Shown in pieces: positions 16,982-28,313 of a DNA stretch of 64,000 nt. The first letter of the stretch is position 1; each line of letters begins with the position of its first letter. The notes under the pieces are model-generated. The model made no database searches. It was not told the DNA's origin and worked only from the letters and a program-made list of their open reading frames with translations. The DNA is from JACKJP01 sp050249695. GTDB taxonomy: Bacteria; Pseudomonadota; Alphaproteobacteria; Rhizobiales; Tepidamorphaceae. Made by a program: the position numbers and the translations under genes. Location of the stretch: assembly GCA_050249695.1 (NCBI GenBank), contig JBFWQA010000005.1, forward strand, positions 1 through 64,000, given 5' to 3'.

Positions 16982-17443
16982 TCACGCGGCGCTCTTTGCC
17001 TCCACCGCCTTGCGGAAATTGGCGAAGAACTCGTCGGCCAGCTTCTTGGCGCTGCCGTTGATCAGGCGCTGGCCGAGCTGCGCCAGCTTGCCGCCGACAT
17101 TCGCCTCCACGTCATAAGTCAGCGTCGTGCCGCCATCGGGCGCATCGGTCAGCTTCACCACGGCCCCGCCCTTGGCGAAGCCCGCGACGCCGCCGCTGCC
17201 CTGGCCGGAAATCCGGTAGCCGTTGGGCGGGTCCATGTCCGAGAGCGTCACGTCGCCCTTGAACTTCGCCTTGACCGGCCCGACCTTCACCGTCGCCGTC
17301 GCCGCGAAGCCGCCCTGCTCGGTGCGCTCGAATGTCTCGCAGCCCGGAATGCAGCCCTTGAGCACCTCGGGGTCGTTCAGCGCCTCCCACACCACCTCGC
17401 GCGAGGCAGGCAGATCGTAGCTGTCGGTCATCGTCATGGCCAT
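16982..17443 (-). CDS. coxG: CoxG-like SRPBCC protein
   Basis: Protein of 153 residues with the SRPBCC/CoxG fold: DSYDLPASREVVWEALNDPEVLKGCIPGC at the start, the ATVKVGPVKAKFKG middle and YDVEANVGGKLAQLGQRLI near the end. CoxG is thought to recruit CO dehydrogenase to the cytoplasmic membrane. The ATG at 17443 is preferred, with GGGAGA ten bases upstream; ATGs at 17452 and 17437 are alternatives. First gene of the leftward cox cluster, divergent from livH. Confidence 0.85.
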   Translation of the reverse strand: MAMTMTDSYDLPASREVVWEALNDPEVLKGCIPGCETFERTEQGGFAATATVKVGPVKAKFKGDVTLSDMDPPNGYRISGQGSGGVAGFAKGGAVVKLTDAPDGGTTLTYDVEANVGGKLAQLGQRLINGSAKKLADEFFANFRKAVEAKSAA

Positions 17444-17656
17444 GGATGTCATGTCTCCCGCATTCGCCGGCTCATTGATATGGCCCCGGCCGCCGCGCCT
17501 CAAGGGCGATTCTGCAAATTCCCGCTCATCCCCTTCCACAAAAACCAGGGCATGCGGACATTGTCGCCGTGCCCCTGCGCTGTTAACAATTTGCAATACG
17601 AGGCATGCGCGGAGGCGGCGCTGAGCGGCGATGCGCAGTGACGGGGGTAGTTGCGA

Positions 17657-18583
<927 letters not shown>

Positions 18584-18585
18584 AC

Positions 18586-19934
<1,349 letters not shown>

Positions 19935-19935
<1 letters not shown>

Positions 19936-20903
19936 TGGCGTCGGCGCGCTGGCAGGATGAACCGGTCCTGAGCGTCGAGCATCTCACGATGCGCTTCGGC
20001 GGCCTCGTCGCCGTCGACGATCTCAGCTTCGATGTCGGCAGGGGCGACATCACCGCCCTGATCGGCCCGAACGGCGCTGGCAAGACCACGGTCTTCAATT
20101 GCATCACGGGCTTCTACAAGCCGACCGAGGGCCGCATCATCATGCGGCATGGCAAAGGCGACCACGATGCCGCCGTTGCCGACGCCACCGGCAAGGGACT
20201 GCGTTCCGCGCGCAACGGCGATGCCTCGGTCCATCTGCTGGAGCGCATGCCCGATTTCCAGATTTCCGCCAGGGCCCGCGTCGCGCGCACGTTCCAGAAC
20301 ATCCGCCTGTTCGGCGGCATGACGCTGCTGGAAAATCTTATGGTCGCCCAGCACAAGAACCTGATGGTCGCCTCGGGCTATACGATCGGCGGGCTTTTCG
20401 GTCTTCCTGGCTATCGCCGGTCCAACCGGCAGGCGGTGGAACTTGCCACCTACTGGCTTGAGACGGTCGGCCTGATCGACCGCGCCGACGATCCGGCGGG
20501 CGACCTTCCCTATGGCGCGCAGCGGCGTCTGGAGATCGCCCGCGCGATGTGTACCGGCCCGCAACTGCTGTGCCTCGACGAGCCGGCGGCCGGCCTCAAC
20601 CCGCGCGAATCGGCCGAACTCAACGATCTGCTCCGCCAGATTCGCGCTGAGCACGACACGTCAATCCTTTTGATCGAGCATGACATGGGCGTTGTGATGG
20701 AGATTTCCGACCACATCGTCGTGCTCGATTACGGCCGCAAGATCGCCGACGGCATACCGGAAGCCGTGCGCGCAGATCCTGCCGTCATCGCGGCCTATCT
20801 TGGGGTCGAGGACGAGGAAATCGACGAAATCCCCGAGATCCTGGCCGATCTGCCGGAGGTTGCCGCCAAGGCGGAAGACAAGCCGGATGGAGGTGGACGA
20901 TGA
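19935..20903 (+). CDS. livG: Branched-chain amino acid ABC transporter ATPase LivG
   Basis: ATPase of 322 residues: Walker A GPNGAGKT near 44, Walker B and D-loop LCLDEPAAGLNP near 215 and H-switch LIEHDMGVV. LivG signatures FQNIRLFGGMTLLENLMVAQH and YGAQRRLEIARAMC are present. Two oddities: an insert of about 35 residues (roughly 70-105, rich in Lys, Asp and Arg) between the Walker A region and the RVARTFQNIR segment, and a C-terminal acidic tail of about 40 residues. Usual LivG is near 255-295 residues. Overlaps livF by four bases. Confidence 0.9.
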
Positions 20904-21628
20904 GCACGCCGCTCCTGACGATCCGTGGCGTCACCGCCTATTACGGCAAGATCATCGCGCTGCGTGGCGTCGATGTGGATGTTGCCGAAGGCGAGATCGT
21001 CACGCTGATCGGCGCCAACGGGGCCGGAAAATCGACGCTGATGATGACGATCTGCGGCGAGCCGCAGGCGCGCGACGGCTCGATCGTCTATGCCGGCACC
21101 GAAATCACCCGCATGCCGACGCATCAGATCATGCGCCTGTCGATCGCCCAGTCTCCGGAAGGCCGCCGTATCTTTCCGCGCATGACGGTGATGGAAAACC
21201 TGCAGATGGGCGGCTACGACGCCGACCCGATTCATTTCAGGGAAGATCTGGACAAGGTCTTCACCCTGTTTCCGGTGCTCAGGAACCGGCGCGAACAGCG
21301 CGGCGGAACGCTGTCGGGCGGCGAACAGCAGATGCTCGCGATCGCCCGCGCGCTGATGAGCCGGCCCCGCCTGCTGCTGCTCGACGAGCCCTCGCTCGGC
21401 CTTGCCCCGCTGGTGGTCAAGCAGATATTCGACGCGATCGGCCGACTCAACCGCGAGGAAGGGCTGACGGTCTTCCTTGTCGAGCAGAACGCGTTTCACG
21501 CGCTGCGCCTCGCCCATCGCGGCTATGTTCTCGTCAATGGTCAGGTGACGATGAGCGGAACCGGGCGTGAACTCCTCGCGCGCGAGGAAGTGCGGGCGGC
21601 CTATCTGGAAGGCGGGAGGAGGGAATGA
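20900..21628 (+). CDS. livF: Branched-chain amino acid ABC transporter ATPase LivF
   Basis: ATPase of 242 residues and normal length: Walker A GANGAGKS near 40, Q-loop SIAQSPEGRRIFPRMTVMENL, signature TLSGGEQQMLAIARALM, Walker B LLLLDEPSLGLAP, and H-loop FLVEQNAFHAL. It pairs with LivG to power uptake of branched-chain amino acids or related amides (urea transporters of the Urt type are similar, but no urease genes are near). ATGA overlaps link it to livG upstream and the DUF6867 gene downstream. Confidence 0.92.
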   Translation: MSTPLLTIRGVTAYYGKIIALRGVDVDVAEGEIVTLIGANGAGKSTLMMTICGEPQARDGSIVYAGTEITRMPTHQIMRLSIAQSPEGRRIFPRMTVMENLQMGGYDADPIHFREDLDKVFTLFPVLRNRREQRGGTLSGGEQQMLAIARALMSRPRLLLLDEPSLGLAPLVVKQIFDAIGRLNREEGLTVFLVEQNAFHALRLAHRGYVLVNGQVTMSGTGRELLAREEVRAAYLEGGRRE

Positions 21629-21990
21629 ACGGGCTGCTTTGGGAAGAAAACTCGGTCTGGATCTTCATTCTGGTCACCGTCGTTCTGGGCGGCGGTGCCG
21701 CGATGCTGACCGGCCGTGCCATAGCCCAGAGCTGGCGTTCGTTCGCCGTCGCCGCCGCCTACATGCTGCCGCTGGCCGCCGCGGTGCGCTTCTTCCACTA
21801 TGCGTTGTTCGGCGGCACGTTGCTGTCGCTCCACTATTATGTCGTCGACTACGCGGTCATCCTTGCGCTTGCGGGCCTCGGCTACCGCATCGTCCGGGCG
21901 ACCCAGATGGCGCGGCAGTATGGCTGGCTGTACAGCCGCTCCGGCCCCTTCGGCTGGCGCGGGCGGGCGGGCGAGAAAACGCAGACATAG
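21625..21990 (+). CDS. DUF6867 family membrane protein in liv operon
   Basis: Membrane protein of 121 residues with three to four predicted helices (about 11-29, 38-56, 60-75, 75-95) and a basic C-terminal tail (WLYSRSGPFGWRGRAG). It matches the small membrane protein that follows livF in rhizobial branched-chain transporter operons, known only as DUF6867. Four-base overlap with livF shows it is part of the operon. It may be an accessory membrane subunit; no direct function is known. Confidence 0.75.
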   Translation: MNGLLWEENSVWIFILVTVVLGGGAAMLTGRAIAQSWRSFAVAAAYMLPLAAAVRFFHYALFGGTLLSLHYYVVDYAVILALAGLGYRIVRATQMARQYGWLYSRSGPFGWRGRAGEKTQT

Positions 21991-22115
21991 CAAGGGCAAA
22001 TTCCTGGTTCCGGGTTCTTACGCGAGGCCCGAAATTATGCATTACTAACGTTCAGCCGGCGCCGAGCCGGTGTGGGATCGGGCGTTTTGCCCGTGGCAAC
22101 TACAGGGAGTTACCC

Positions 22116-23213
22116 ATGAAAAAGTCCATCCTATCCGGTCTGGCACTTTCGCTCATGATGTCCGGCGCCGCCTATGCGGACATCACGATCGCGTCGGTCG
22201 GGCCGATGACGGGCCAGTACGCCTCGTTCGGCGCTCAGCTCAAGGCCGGCGCCGAGATGGCCGTGGCCGACATCAATGCCGCCGGCGGCGTCAACGGCGA
22301 AAAGCTGGTGCTGACGATCGGCGACGATGCCTGCGACCCCAAGCAGGCCGTGTCCGTCGCCCAGAAGATGGTGCAGGACGGCGTCGTCTTCGTTGCCGGC
22401 CACTTCTGCTCGGGTTCGTCGATCCCTGCCTCGGCGGTCTACGCGGAAGAAGGCATCATCCAGATTTCTCCCGCCTCGACCAATCCGAAGTTCACCGATG
22501 AGCGTCCGGGCCCCGGCGTCTACCGCGTCTGCGGCCGCGACGATCAGCAGGGCGCCGTTGCCGGCAAGTTCCTGGCCGAGAAGATGGCTGGCAAGAAAGT
22601 CGCCATCATCCACGACAAGACCGCTTACGGCAAAGGCCTCGCCGACGAGACCAAGGCCGCCTATGAGGCGGCGGGCGGCAAGCCGGTCATGTACGAGGCC
22701 TATACCGCCGGCGAAAAGGACTACAGCGCCCTCGTGTCGAAGCTGAAGGCCGAAGGCATCGAGGTCCTCTATATGGGCGGCTACCACACTGAAGGCGGGC
22801 TCATCGTTCGCCAGATGCGCGAACAGGGCATGGATACGGTGCTGGTTTCCGGTGACGCGCTGGTGACGGACGAATACTGGCAGATCACCGGCGACGCGGG
22901 CGAAGGCACGCTGATGACCTTCTCGCCCGACCCGCGCAAGAACCCCGAAGCCGCCCCGGTGGTGGAGAAGTTCCGCGCCAAGGGCATCGAACCGGAAGGC
23001 TATGTGCTCTACACCTACGCCGCCGTGCAGGCCTGGGCGCAGGCTGTCGCGACCGCGAAGTCGACCGAATATGACGACGTGGTGAAGGCGCTCGACGACG
23101 GCGAGTTCAACACCGTCATCGGCAAGCTCGCCTTTGACGACAAGGGCGACGTCAGCCTGCCCGGCTACGTTTTCTACGAATGGAGCAAGGGCAAGTACGA
23201 CTACATGCAGTAA
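22116..23213 (+). CDS. livK: Branched-chain amino acid ABC transporter substrate-binding protein LivK
   Basis: Periplasmic binding protein of 365 residues. Signal peptide 1-20 (MKKSILSGLALSLMMSGAAYA, cleavage before DITIA), then the type I periplasmic-binding fold: VGPMTGQYASFGAQLKAGAEMAVADIN, AGHFCSGSSIPAS, QISPASTNPKFTD, YRVCGRDDQQG, YDYMQ end. It captures Leu/Ile/Val-type ligands for LivHMGF. ATG preceded by AGGGAG. The 125-base gap before it could carry a second promoter so that the binding protein is made in excess. A strong terminator follows. Confidence 0.92.
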   Translation: MKKSILSGLALSLMMSGAAYADITIASVGPMTGQYASFGAQLKAGAEMAVADINAAGGVNGEKLVLTIGDDACDPKQAVSVAQKMVQDGVVFVAGHFCSGSSIPASAVYAEEGIIQISPASTNPKFTDERPGPGVYRVCGRDDQQGAVAGKFLAEKMAGKKVAIIHDKTAYGKGLADETKAAYEAAGGKPVMYEAYTAGEKDYSALVSKLKAEGIEVLYMGGYHTEGGLIVRQMREQGMDTVLVSGDALVTDEYWQITGDAGEGTLMTFSPDPRKNPEAAPVVEKFRAKGIEPEGYVLYTYAAVQAWAQAVATAKSTEYDDVVKALDDGEFNTVIGKLAFDDKGDVSLPGYVFYEWSKGKYDYMQ

Positions 23214-23240
23214 GGCTTTCGCTTAACCTGCGATTCATGA

Positions 23241-23271
23241 GCCCCGGCGGAATCCGCCGGGGCTTTCCTTT
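23241..23271 (+). terminator. Rho-independent terminator after livK
   Basis: Perfect ten-base-pair stem GCCCCGGCGG / CCGCCGGGGC with a three-base loop (AAT), followed by TTTCCTTT, 27 bases after the livK stop. It ends the liv operon before the P1 peptidase gene. Confidence 0.85.
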
Positions 23272-23304
23272 GCCGGCTGCCATGCCAGGAGGTATCGTCG
23301 CGAG

Positions 23305-24306
23305 ATGAACCCGAAATCGAACAACGACATCACGGACATCGCCGGCATCCGCGTCGGCAGCGTCCACGACGGGAAGCTGTGTTCAGGTGTCACGGTCGTC
23401 ATGTGCGACTGGCCGATGGTCGCCGCCGTCGACGTGCGCGGTGGCGGTCCCGGCACTCGCGAAACCGATCTGCTGGCGCCGCAGAATACGGTGTCCGGGA
23501 TAGATGCCATCGCGATCTCGGGCGGCTCGGCATTCGGGCTCGACGCGGCATCCGGCGTCCAGGCGGCGCTGAAGGAACTCGGGCGCGGCTTTCAGGTCGG
23601 CCCCGTCACGGTGCCCATCGTTCCCGGCGTCATCCTGTTCGATCTCGTCAATGGCGGAAACAAGGACTGGGGCCGTTTCCCGCCCTATCGCGAGATGGGC
23701 TATAACGCCGCGTTCGCCGCCGGCAGGGGCATCGCGCTCGGCAGCGTAGGCGCGGGCTATGGCGCGACGACCGCGACCCTGCGCGGCGGTCTTGGCTCCG
23801 TCTCCGCGCAAACGGGCTCGGGCTTCACCGTCGGCGCGCTTGCCGCCGTCAACGCCGCCGGCTCCGCGACCATCGGCGACGGACCGCATTTCTGGGCGGC
23901 GCCATATGAACGCGGCGAGGAGTTTGGCGGCCTCGGCATGCCCGGCCAAATTCCTGATTACGCGCTTCTGCCGCGCAGCAAGATGACGCCCATGGAGGCC
24001 ACCACACCTGCGGTTGTCGCGACCGACGCCAGGCTCACCAAGGCCGAAGCGCTGCGCGTCGCCATCATGGCGCAAGATGGCATGGCGCGCGCGCTGCATC
24101 CCGTACACAGCCCGCTCGACGGCGATACGGTCTTCGTCGTCGCCACCGGGGAGAAGGAGCTTGCCGATCCCCTCGCCGACATCCTCGCCATCGGCACGCT
24201 CGCCGCGCACTGCCTCGCCCGGGCCATTGCGCGCGGCGTCTACGAGGCCGGTGACGGTGGAAAAGGTGCGTCGGTCAAACCGGCGTGGCGGGAGAGGTTC
24301 GGCTAG
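23305..24306 (+). CDS. P1 family peptidase (S58, DmpA/BapA-like)
   Basis: Protein of 333 residues from the S58/P1 Ntn-hydrolase family: NDITDIAGIRVGSV, VTVVMCD, VDVRGGGPGTRETDLL, AIAISGGSAFGLDAASGV, GSVGAGYGATTATLRGGLGS and VGALAAVNAAGSATIGDG (residues ~177-193). Characterised members are self-processing aminopeptidases or beta-peptidases such as DmpA and BapA; this cytoplasmic protein lacks a signal peptide. Substrate unknown. It stands alone behind the livK terminator and overlaps the convergent aminotransferase gene by four bases. Confidence 0.88.
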   Translation: MNPKSNNDITDIAGIRVGSVHDGKLCSGVTVVMCDWPMVAAVDVRGGGPGTRETDLLAPQNTVSGIDAIAISGGSAFGLDAASGVQAALKELGRGFQVGPVTVPIVPGVILFDLVNGGNKDWGRFPPYREMGYNAAFAAGRGIALGSVGAGYGATTATLRGGLGSVSAQTGSGFTVGALAAVNAAGSATIGDGPHFWAAPYERGEEFGGLGMPGQIPDYALLPRSKMTPMEATTPAVVATDARLTKAEALRVAIMAQDGMARALHPVHSPLDGDTVFVVATGEKELADPLADILAIGTLAAHCLARAIARGVYEAGDGGKGASVKPAWRERFG

Positions 24307-25418
24307 CGGCCAGCCGCCTTGAGCGCCTTCGGCAGCGCTTCGGCGAAGGCATCCAGATCGCTGTCGAGACCGACCGAAACGCGGATGCAGCGATCGAGCG
24401 GCGGCGCAATCGGCATGCGCACGAACACACCCAGCGTGCCGAGCTCGCGTACGACTGCGGCAGCGAAGGTGCGGTCCGCGCCGCAATCGACGGCGACAAA
24501 ATTCGTGACCGACGGCAGCGCCGCCAGGTTGTTGGCGCGCGCTGTCGCGTAAATGCGTTCTCGGCCCGCCGCTATCCTTTCAACGACCCATTGAAGCCAC
24601 GCCTGGTCTTTCAATGCGGCCTGCGCGGCAACGAGCGGCAATCTGCCAACCCCGAAGTGGTGCCTGATACGGTCGAAGAGGGCGATCGTTTCCGTCGTTC
24701 CGAACGCATACCCGATGCGAATACCGGCAAGCCCATACGCCTTCGAGAAGGTTCGCGTGCGGATGACATTGGGCAGATCGAGCAGCGCCCCGGCGGGCGG
24801 CAGCGCGGTCGCTGGCGCAGTCTCGCCATAGGCTTCATCGAGAACGAGCATCGTCTCTTCGGGAAGTGTCCGGGCGAAAGACAGGATGTCTTCCTCCGGC
24901 CACCACGTACCCATCGGATTGTCGGGATTGGCGAGATAGACCAGCGGGGCCTTTTCGCGCCTTGCCGCCTTGAGCAGACCATCCAGATCTTCCCGGTCTT
25001 CACGGTACGGCACGGTGACGAGCCGGCCACCGAAACCGGCCACATGATAGTGGAACGTCGGATAAGCACCCAGCGAGGTGACGACCGGTGTGCCCGGCTC
25101 GACGAGCATTCTTACGATCAGACCGAGCAGCCCGTCGATGCCCTCGCCGATCGTGATCTGGCCTGGGGGAACACCAAGATGGGCGCTGAGCGCGGTTCTC
25201 AGCTCATATGCCTCAGGATCGGGATATTTCCAGACATGGGGCGCTTCGGCCCGGATCGCCTCGATGACCGAGGGGGCGGGGCCGAAGGCGCTTTCGTTTG
25301 CGCCCAGCCTGGCGCGAAAACGCCTTCCCGACTGCCGCTCCAGCGATTCCGGTCCGACGAACGGCACCGTCGCCGGCAGCCCGGCGATATGCGGCAAGTA
25401 GCGCGCGAAGCCTGACAT
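24303..25418 (-). CDS. HisC-like PLP-dependent aminotransferase
   Basis: Fold-type I aminotransferase of 371 residues related to histidinol-phosphate aminotransferase: LGANESAFGPAPSVIEAI, YPDPEAYELRTALS, GEGIDGLLGLI, YLANPDNPMGTWW, VLDEAYGETA, and the PLP lysine in RTFSKAYGLAGIRIGYA. The ATG at 25418 follows a GAGGATGAGGGC stretch; residues encoded further upstream have no family character. No his genes are near, so it could act on another amino acid (family members include aromatic aminotransferases and cobC-like proteins). Divergent from purB. Confidence 0.85.
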   Translation of the reverse strand: MSGFARYLPHIAGLPATVPFVGPESLERQSGRRFRARLGANESAFGPAPSVIEAIRAEAPHVWKYPDPEAYELRTALSAHLGVPPGQITIGEGIDGLLGLIVRMLVEPGTPVVTSLGAYPTFHYHVAGFGGRLVTVPYREDREDLDGLLKAARREKAPLVYLANPDNPMGTWWPEEDILSFARTLPEETMLVLDEAYGETAPATALPPAGALLDLPNVIRTRTFSKAYGLAGIRIGYAFGTTETIALFDRIRHHFGVGRLPLVAAQAALKDQAWLQWVVERIAAGRERIYATARANNLAALPSVTNFVAVDCGADRTFAAAVVRELGTLGVFVRMPIAPPLDRCIRVSVGLDSDLDAFAEALPKALKAAGR

Positions 25419-25570
25419 GCCCTCATCCTCCCTTTTTGCTCTTTTCTGCGGCCAAACCGGCCCTATTGGCAAGCGCGAGGGCGATTGAGGGGAAAAGGGC
25501 GCCCGCGACACTGGAAATCGACGGCCTTGAAAGATAGAAGCTGAGCGCCAAGCAAAACCGGAGACACGCG

Positions 25571-26875
25571 ATGATTCCGCGCTATTCCCGCCCCGACATG
25601 GTGGCCGTCTGGTCGCCCGAGACGAAATTCCGCATCTGGTTCGAGATCGAGGCCCATGCCGCGACCGCGATGGCGGAAAAGGGCGTCATCCCGAAGGAAG
25701 CCGCGGCGAAGGTCTGGGAAAAGGGCGAGAAGGCCGAATTCGACGTCGCGCGCATCGACGCGATCGAGGCCGAGGTCAAGCACGACGTCATCGCCTTCCT
25801 CACCCATCTGGCCGAGATCGTCGGCCCGGAAGCGCGCTTCGTCCACCAGGGCATGACCTCCTCGGACGTGCTCGATACCTGCCTCAACGTCCAGCTGGTG
25901 CGCGCCGCCGACCTGCTCGATGCAGGGCTTGATCGCCTGCTGGCCGCGCTGAAGACGCGCGCCCACGAGCACAAGGACACGATCACCATCGGCCGCAGCC
26001 ACGGCATCCATGCCGAACCGACGACCTTCGGGGTCAAGCTCGCCCAGGCCTATGCCGAAATCGAGCGCTGCCGCGTCCGCCTCGCCGCGGCCCGCGCCGA
26101 GGTCGCGACCTGCGCCATTTCCGGCGCCGTCGGCACCTTCGCTAATATCGATCCGTCGATCGAGGAATATGTCGGCGCGCGGATGGGCCTGAAGCCGGAG
26201 CCGGTGTCCACGCAGGTCATCCCGCGCGACCGCCACGCCATGTATTTCGCGACGCTCGGCGTCATCGCCTCCTCCCTGGAGCGCCTTGCCGTCGAGATCC
26301 GCCATCTGCAGCGCACCGAGGTCCTGGAGGCGGAGGAATATTTCTCGCCCGGCCAGAAGGGCTCCTCGGCCATGCCACACAAGCGCAATCCCGTTCTGAC
26401 GGAGAACGTGACCGGCCTTGCCCGCATGGTGCGCTCCTACGCGCTGCCCGCGATGGAGAACGTGGCGCTATGGCATGAGCGCGACATCTCGCATTCGTCC
26501 GTTGAGCGCATGATCGGCCCCGACGCGACGATCACGCTCGACTTCGCCATTCATCGCATGGCCGGCGTCATCGAGAAGCTGCTTGTCTATCCGGACCGCA
26601 TGAAGGCCAATCTCGATCGTCTCGGCGGACTGCATAATTCGCAGCGCGTCCTCCTCGCGCTGACGCAGGCCGGCGCCTCCCGCGAGGATTCCTACCGGCT
26701 CGTCCAGCGCAACGCGATGAAGACCTGGGAACATGGCGCCGACTTCCTCCAGGAACTCAAGAACGACCCGGAAGTGATTCAGAAGATTCCCGCTTCCGAG
26801 CTGGAAGCCATGTTCGACGACGCCTATCACCTCAAGCATGTGGACACGATCTTCGCCCGCGTCTTCGGCGGCTGA
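25571..26875 (+). CDS. purB: Adenylosuccinate lyase
   Basis: Fumarase/aspartase superfamily enzyme of 434 residues that splits SAICAR and adenylosuccinate, both with release of fumarate, in purine synthesis. Visible motifs: IPRYSRPDM start, MTSSDVLDTC near 95, His144 in IGRSHGIHAEP and the superfamily signature GSSAMPHKRNP at 264-274. Length is normal for the short bacterial form. It lies about 5 kb from the purC-purS-purQ genes and is transcribed in the same direction; its own promoter must lie in the 150 bases shared with the divergent aminotransferase. Confidence 0.95.
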   Translation: MIPRYSRPDMVAVWSPETKFRIWFEIEAHAATAMAEKGVIPKEAAAKVWEKGEKAEFDVARIDAIEAEVKHDVIAFLTHLAEIVGPEARFVHQGMTSSDVLDTCLNVQLVRAADLLDAGLDRLLAALKTRAHEHKDTITIGRSHGIHAEPTTFGVKLAQAYAEIERCRVRLAAARAEVATCAISGAVGTFANIDPSIEEYVGARMGLKPEPVSTQVIPRDRHAMYFATLGVIASSLERLAVEIRHLQRTEVLEAEEYFSPGQKGSSAMPHKRNPVLTENVTGLARMVRSYALPAMENVALWHERDISHSSVERMIGPDATITLDFAIHRMAGVIEKLLVYPDRMKANLDRLGGLHNSQRVLLALTQAGASREDSYRLVQRNAMKTWEHGADFLQELKNDPEVIQKIPASELEAMFDDAYHLKHVDTIFARVFGG

Positions 26876-26959
26876 TGCCGCGATCCACGCATCGGATGGG
26901 GAACCGCTCCGCGCCTGACGCGTTGAAATCCCGATCGCAACGATGCAAGGGAACAGAAG

Positions 26960-27145
26960 ATGGCACGCGAAGTTATTGAAACCTCATCCGGCTCAGGCGC
27001 CGGTTGGTTTGTTGCCGGCATCCTCGTCGTGGCTTTGATCGGCGGTGCGGTGCTGTTTGCAAATGGCTATTTCGATGGCGGCGGCAAAAGTCTGACCATC
27101 AATGTCGATCCGCCCAAGATCGACGCTCCGAAACCGGGGCAATAG
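26960..27145 (+). CDS. Small single-pass membrane protein
   Basis: Protein of 61 residues with one transmembrane helix (about 14-34, AGWFVAGILVVALIGGAVLFA), a short N-terminal cytoplasmic stretch and a polar tail with a Pro/Lys end (VDPPKIDAPKPGQ). Ribosome site AAGGGAACAGAAG upstream of the ATG at 26960 and a strong terminator 35 bases downstream support a real gene. Similar tiny proteins are common in Hyphomicrobiales but have no known role. Confidence 0.7.
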   Translation: MAREVIETSSGSGAGWFVAGILVVALIGGAVLFANGYFDGGGKSLTINVDPPKIDAPKPGQ

Positions 27146-27180
27146 CGCCTGCGCATTCGACAGATATCCTGACTCTCCAG

Positions 27181-27210
27181 GGCCGGCTTCGCGTCGGCCT
27201 TTCTTTTTTT
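27181..27210 (+). terminator. Rho-independent terminator after small membrane protein
   Basis: Seven-base stem GGCCGGC / GTCGGCC (one G-T pair) with a TTCGC loop, followed by a run of Ts (TTTCTTTTTTT). Placed 35 bases after the 61-residue ORF. Confidence 0.85.
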
Positions 27211-27271
27211 GCGATAACTTCGATCAAATGGGCGATGGGTTAGCGCCGCCCGGTTTGGGATCGCCAACCCG

Positions 27272-28096
27272 TTAGCCTTCGCGCTCGCCCGGCGCGGGCG
27301 TAATCCGTGCCCAAACCCTGTCTGCCTGCGCTGAATCGATATTGATCCCGAGGCGGTTGCGCAGAACTTCCCAAAGTTCAACCGCGCCAGAAATTTCTCG
27401 GCGCTCATTCTTCCCGCCGCTTTCCATCGTCATGTGGGTATCGAACAGTCCTATACGCGTATCACCGTCATATCCGTTGACCATCAGATGTGTCGGAAAT
27501 GGAGACCCAGGCCAGGTTGCGCAGAGAAAATTGGCCGCCTCGATGTCCGGATCGCCGACATAGGCGTTGTCGAATCCGTAGAGCGGAAACTCGCTCTCCC
27601 CTTCAAGTCTGCTGAGAACCCGCTCACCCGACACCGCATCCGTCCAGAGGCGAAACTGTCCATTGGGGGCGTTCTGCACGGCATCCTCGTCAAGCAAAAG
27701 CGGGCCGATCGGGCCGGGGCCTCCGAACCCGGCATCAGTCAGATACGATGCCCCATCGATCGTGCAGACCATCGTTAGATGCGTTCGCGGCCCGCCTGCC
27801 GCGGCACCCATGCGCACGCGAGCCAAACGGCGGACAGGCTGGAATCCGAACGCGTCGAGCGCGGACTGATAAAGCATGTTCAACTCGAAGCAGTAGCCGC
27901 CGCGGAAGTCATTCAATAGCTTGGCAAACACGGCCTCTGACGAAACATCCGGCTCCAAACCGAGAAGCGGGTCTATATTCTCGAAGGGAATGGCGCGCGT
28001 CTGCGCGGACTGCAGCCGGCTTAGCCCTTCGAGGGATAGCGGCACATCCTTCATGCCGATCCTCTCAAGATAGCTGGATAGATCGAGTAACGGCAT
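27272..28096 (-). CDS. nat: Arylamine N-acetyltransferase
   Basis: Enzyme of 274 residues that moves acetyl from acetyl-CoA to arylamines or hydrazines by a ping-pong mechanism. The Cys-His-Asp triad is clear: Cys69 in RGGYCFELN, His106 in RTHLTMV and Asp121 in YLTDAGFG. IPFENID near residue 36 is also typical. Length matches bacterial NATs. The gene looks less GC-rich than its neighbours, which fits recent acquisition. It lies convergent to the small membrane protein gene and divergent from the cupredoxin gene. Confidence 0.92.
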   Translation of the reverse strand: MPLLDLSSYLERIGMKDVPLSLEGLSRLQSAQTRAIPFENIDPLLGLEPDVSSEAVFAKLLNDFRGGYCFELNMLYQSALDAFGFQPVRRLARVRMGAAAGGPRTHLTMVCTIDGASYLTDAGFGGPGPIGPLLLDEDAVQNAPNGQFRLWTDAVSGERVLSRLEGESEFPLYGFDNAYVGDPDIEAANFLCATWPGSPFPTHLMVNGYDGDTRIGLFDTHMTMESGGKNERREISGAVELWEVLRNRLGINIDSAQADRVWARITPAPGEREG

Positions 28097-28229
28097 CGCG
28101 GAGGCACCCTTGCTGAGGGCTATCGGCCCTGCGTTGACAATCGACGCTCTCTGCCATTGGGCATGAACGCGCGCAACATCAATCGCATATGCGATGGTCA
28201 GCCGTACCAGCCGGCGCCTTCATCACGTC

Positions 28230-28243
28230 TTGATCATGATCAA
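28230..28243. promoter_or_regulatory. FNR/FixK/Anr-type box upstream of cupredoxin gene
   Basis: Perfect palindrome TTGATCATGATCAA, which equals the CRP/FNR-family consensus TTGAT-N4-ATCAA. Its centre is about 77 bases before the cupredoxin ATG. If it sits at -41.5 as in class II activation, transcription would start near 28278, and TTACGC at 28264-28269 could be a poor -10 element. It predicts activation under low oxygen or nitric oxide. Confidence 0.65.
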
Positions 28244-28313
28244 TGTTGAGCAGGGATCGTCGGTTACGCTGACGATGCTGTCGGGGCAGCGTTTCCCAAT
28301 GGAGAACATGACA

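Noticed and set aside
28097..28229. TTGACA at 28134-28139 as a promoter of the cupredoxin gene
   Set aside because: No acceptable -10 hexamer at 16-18 bases; the FNR-box arrangement is more convincing.
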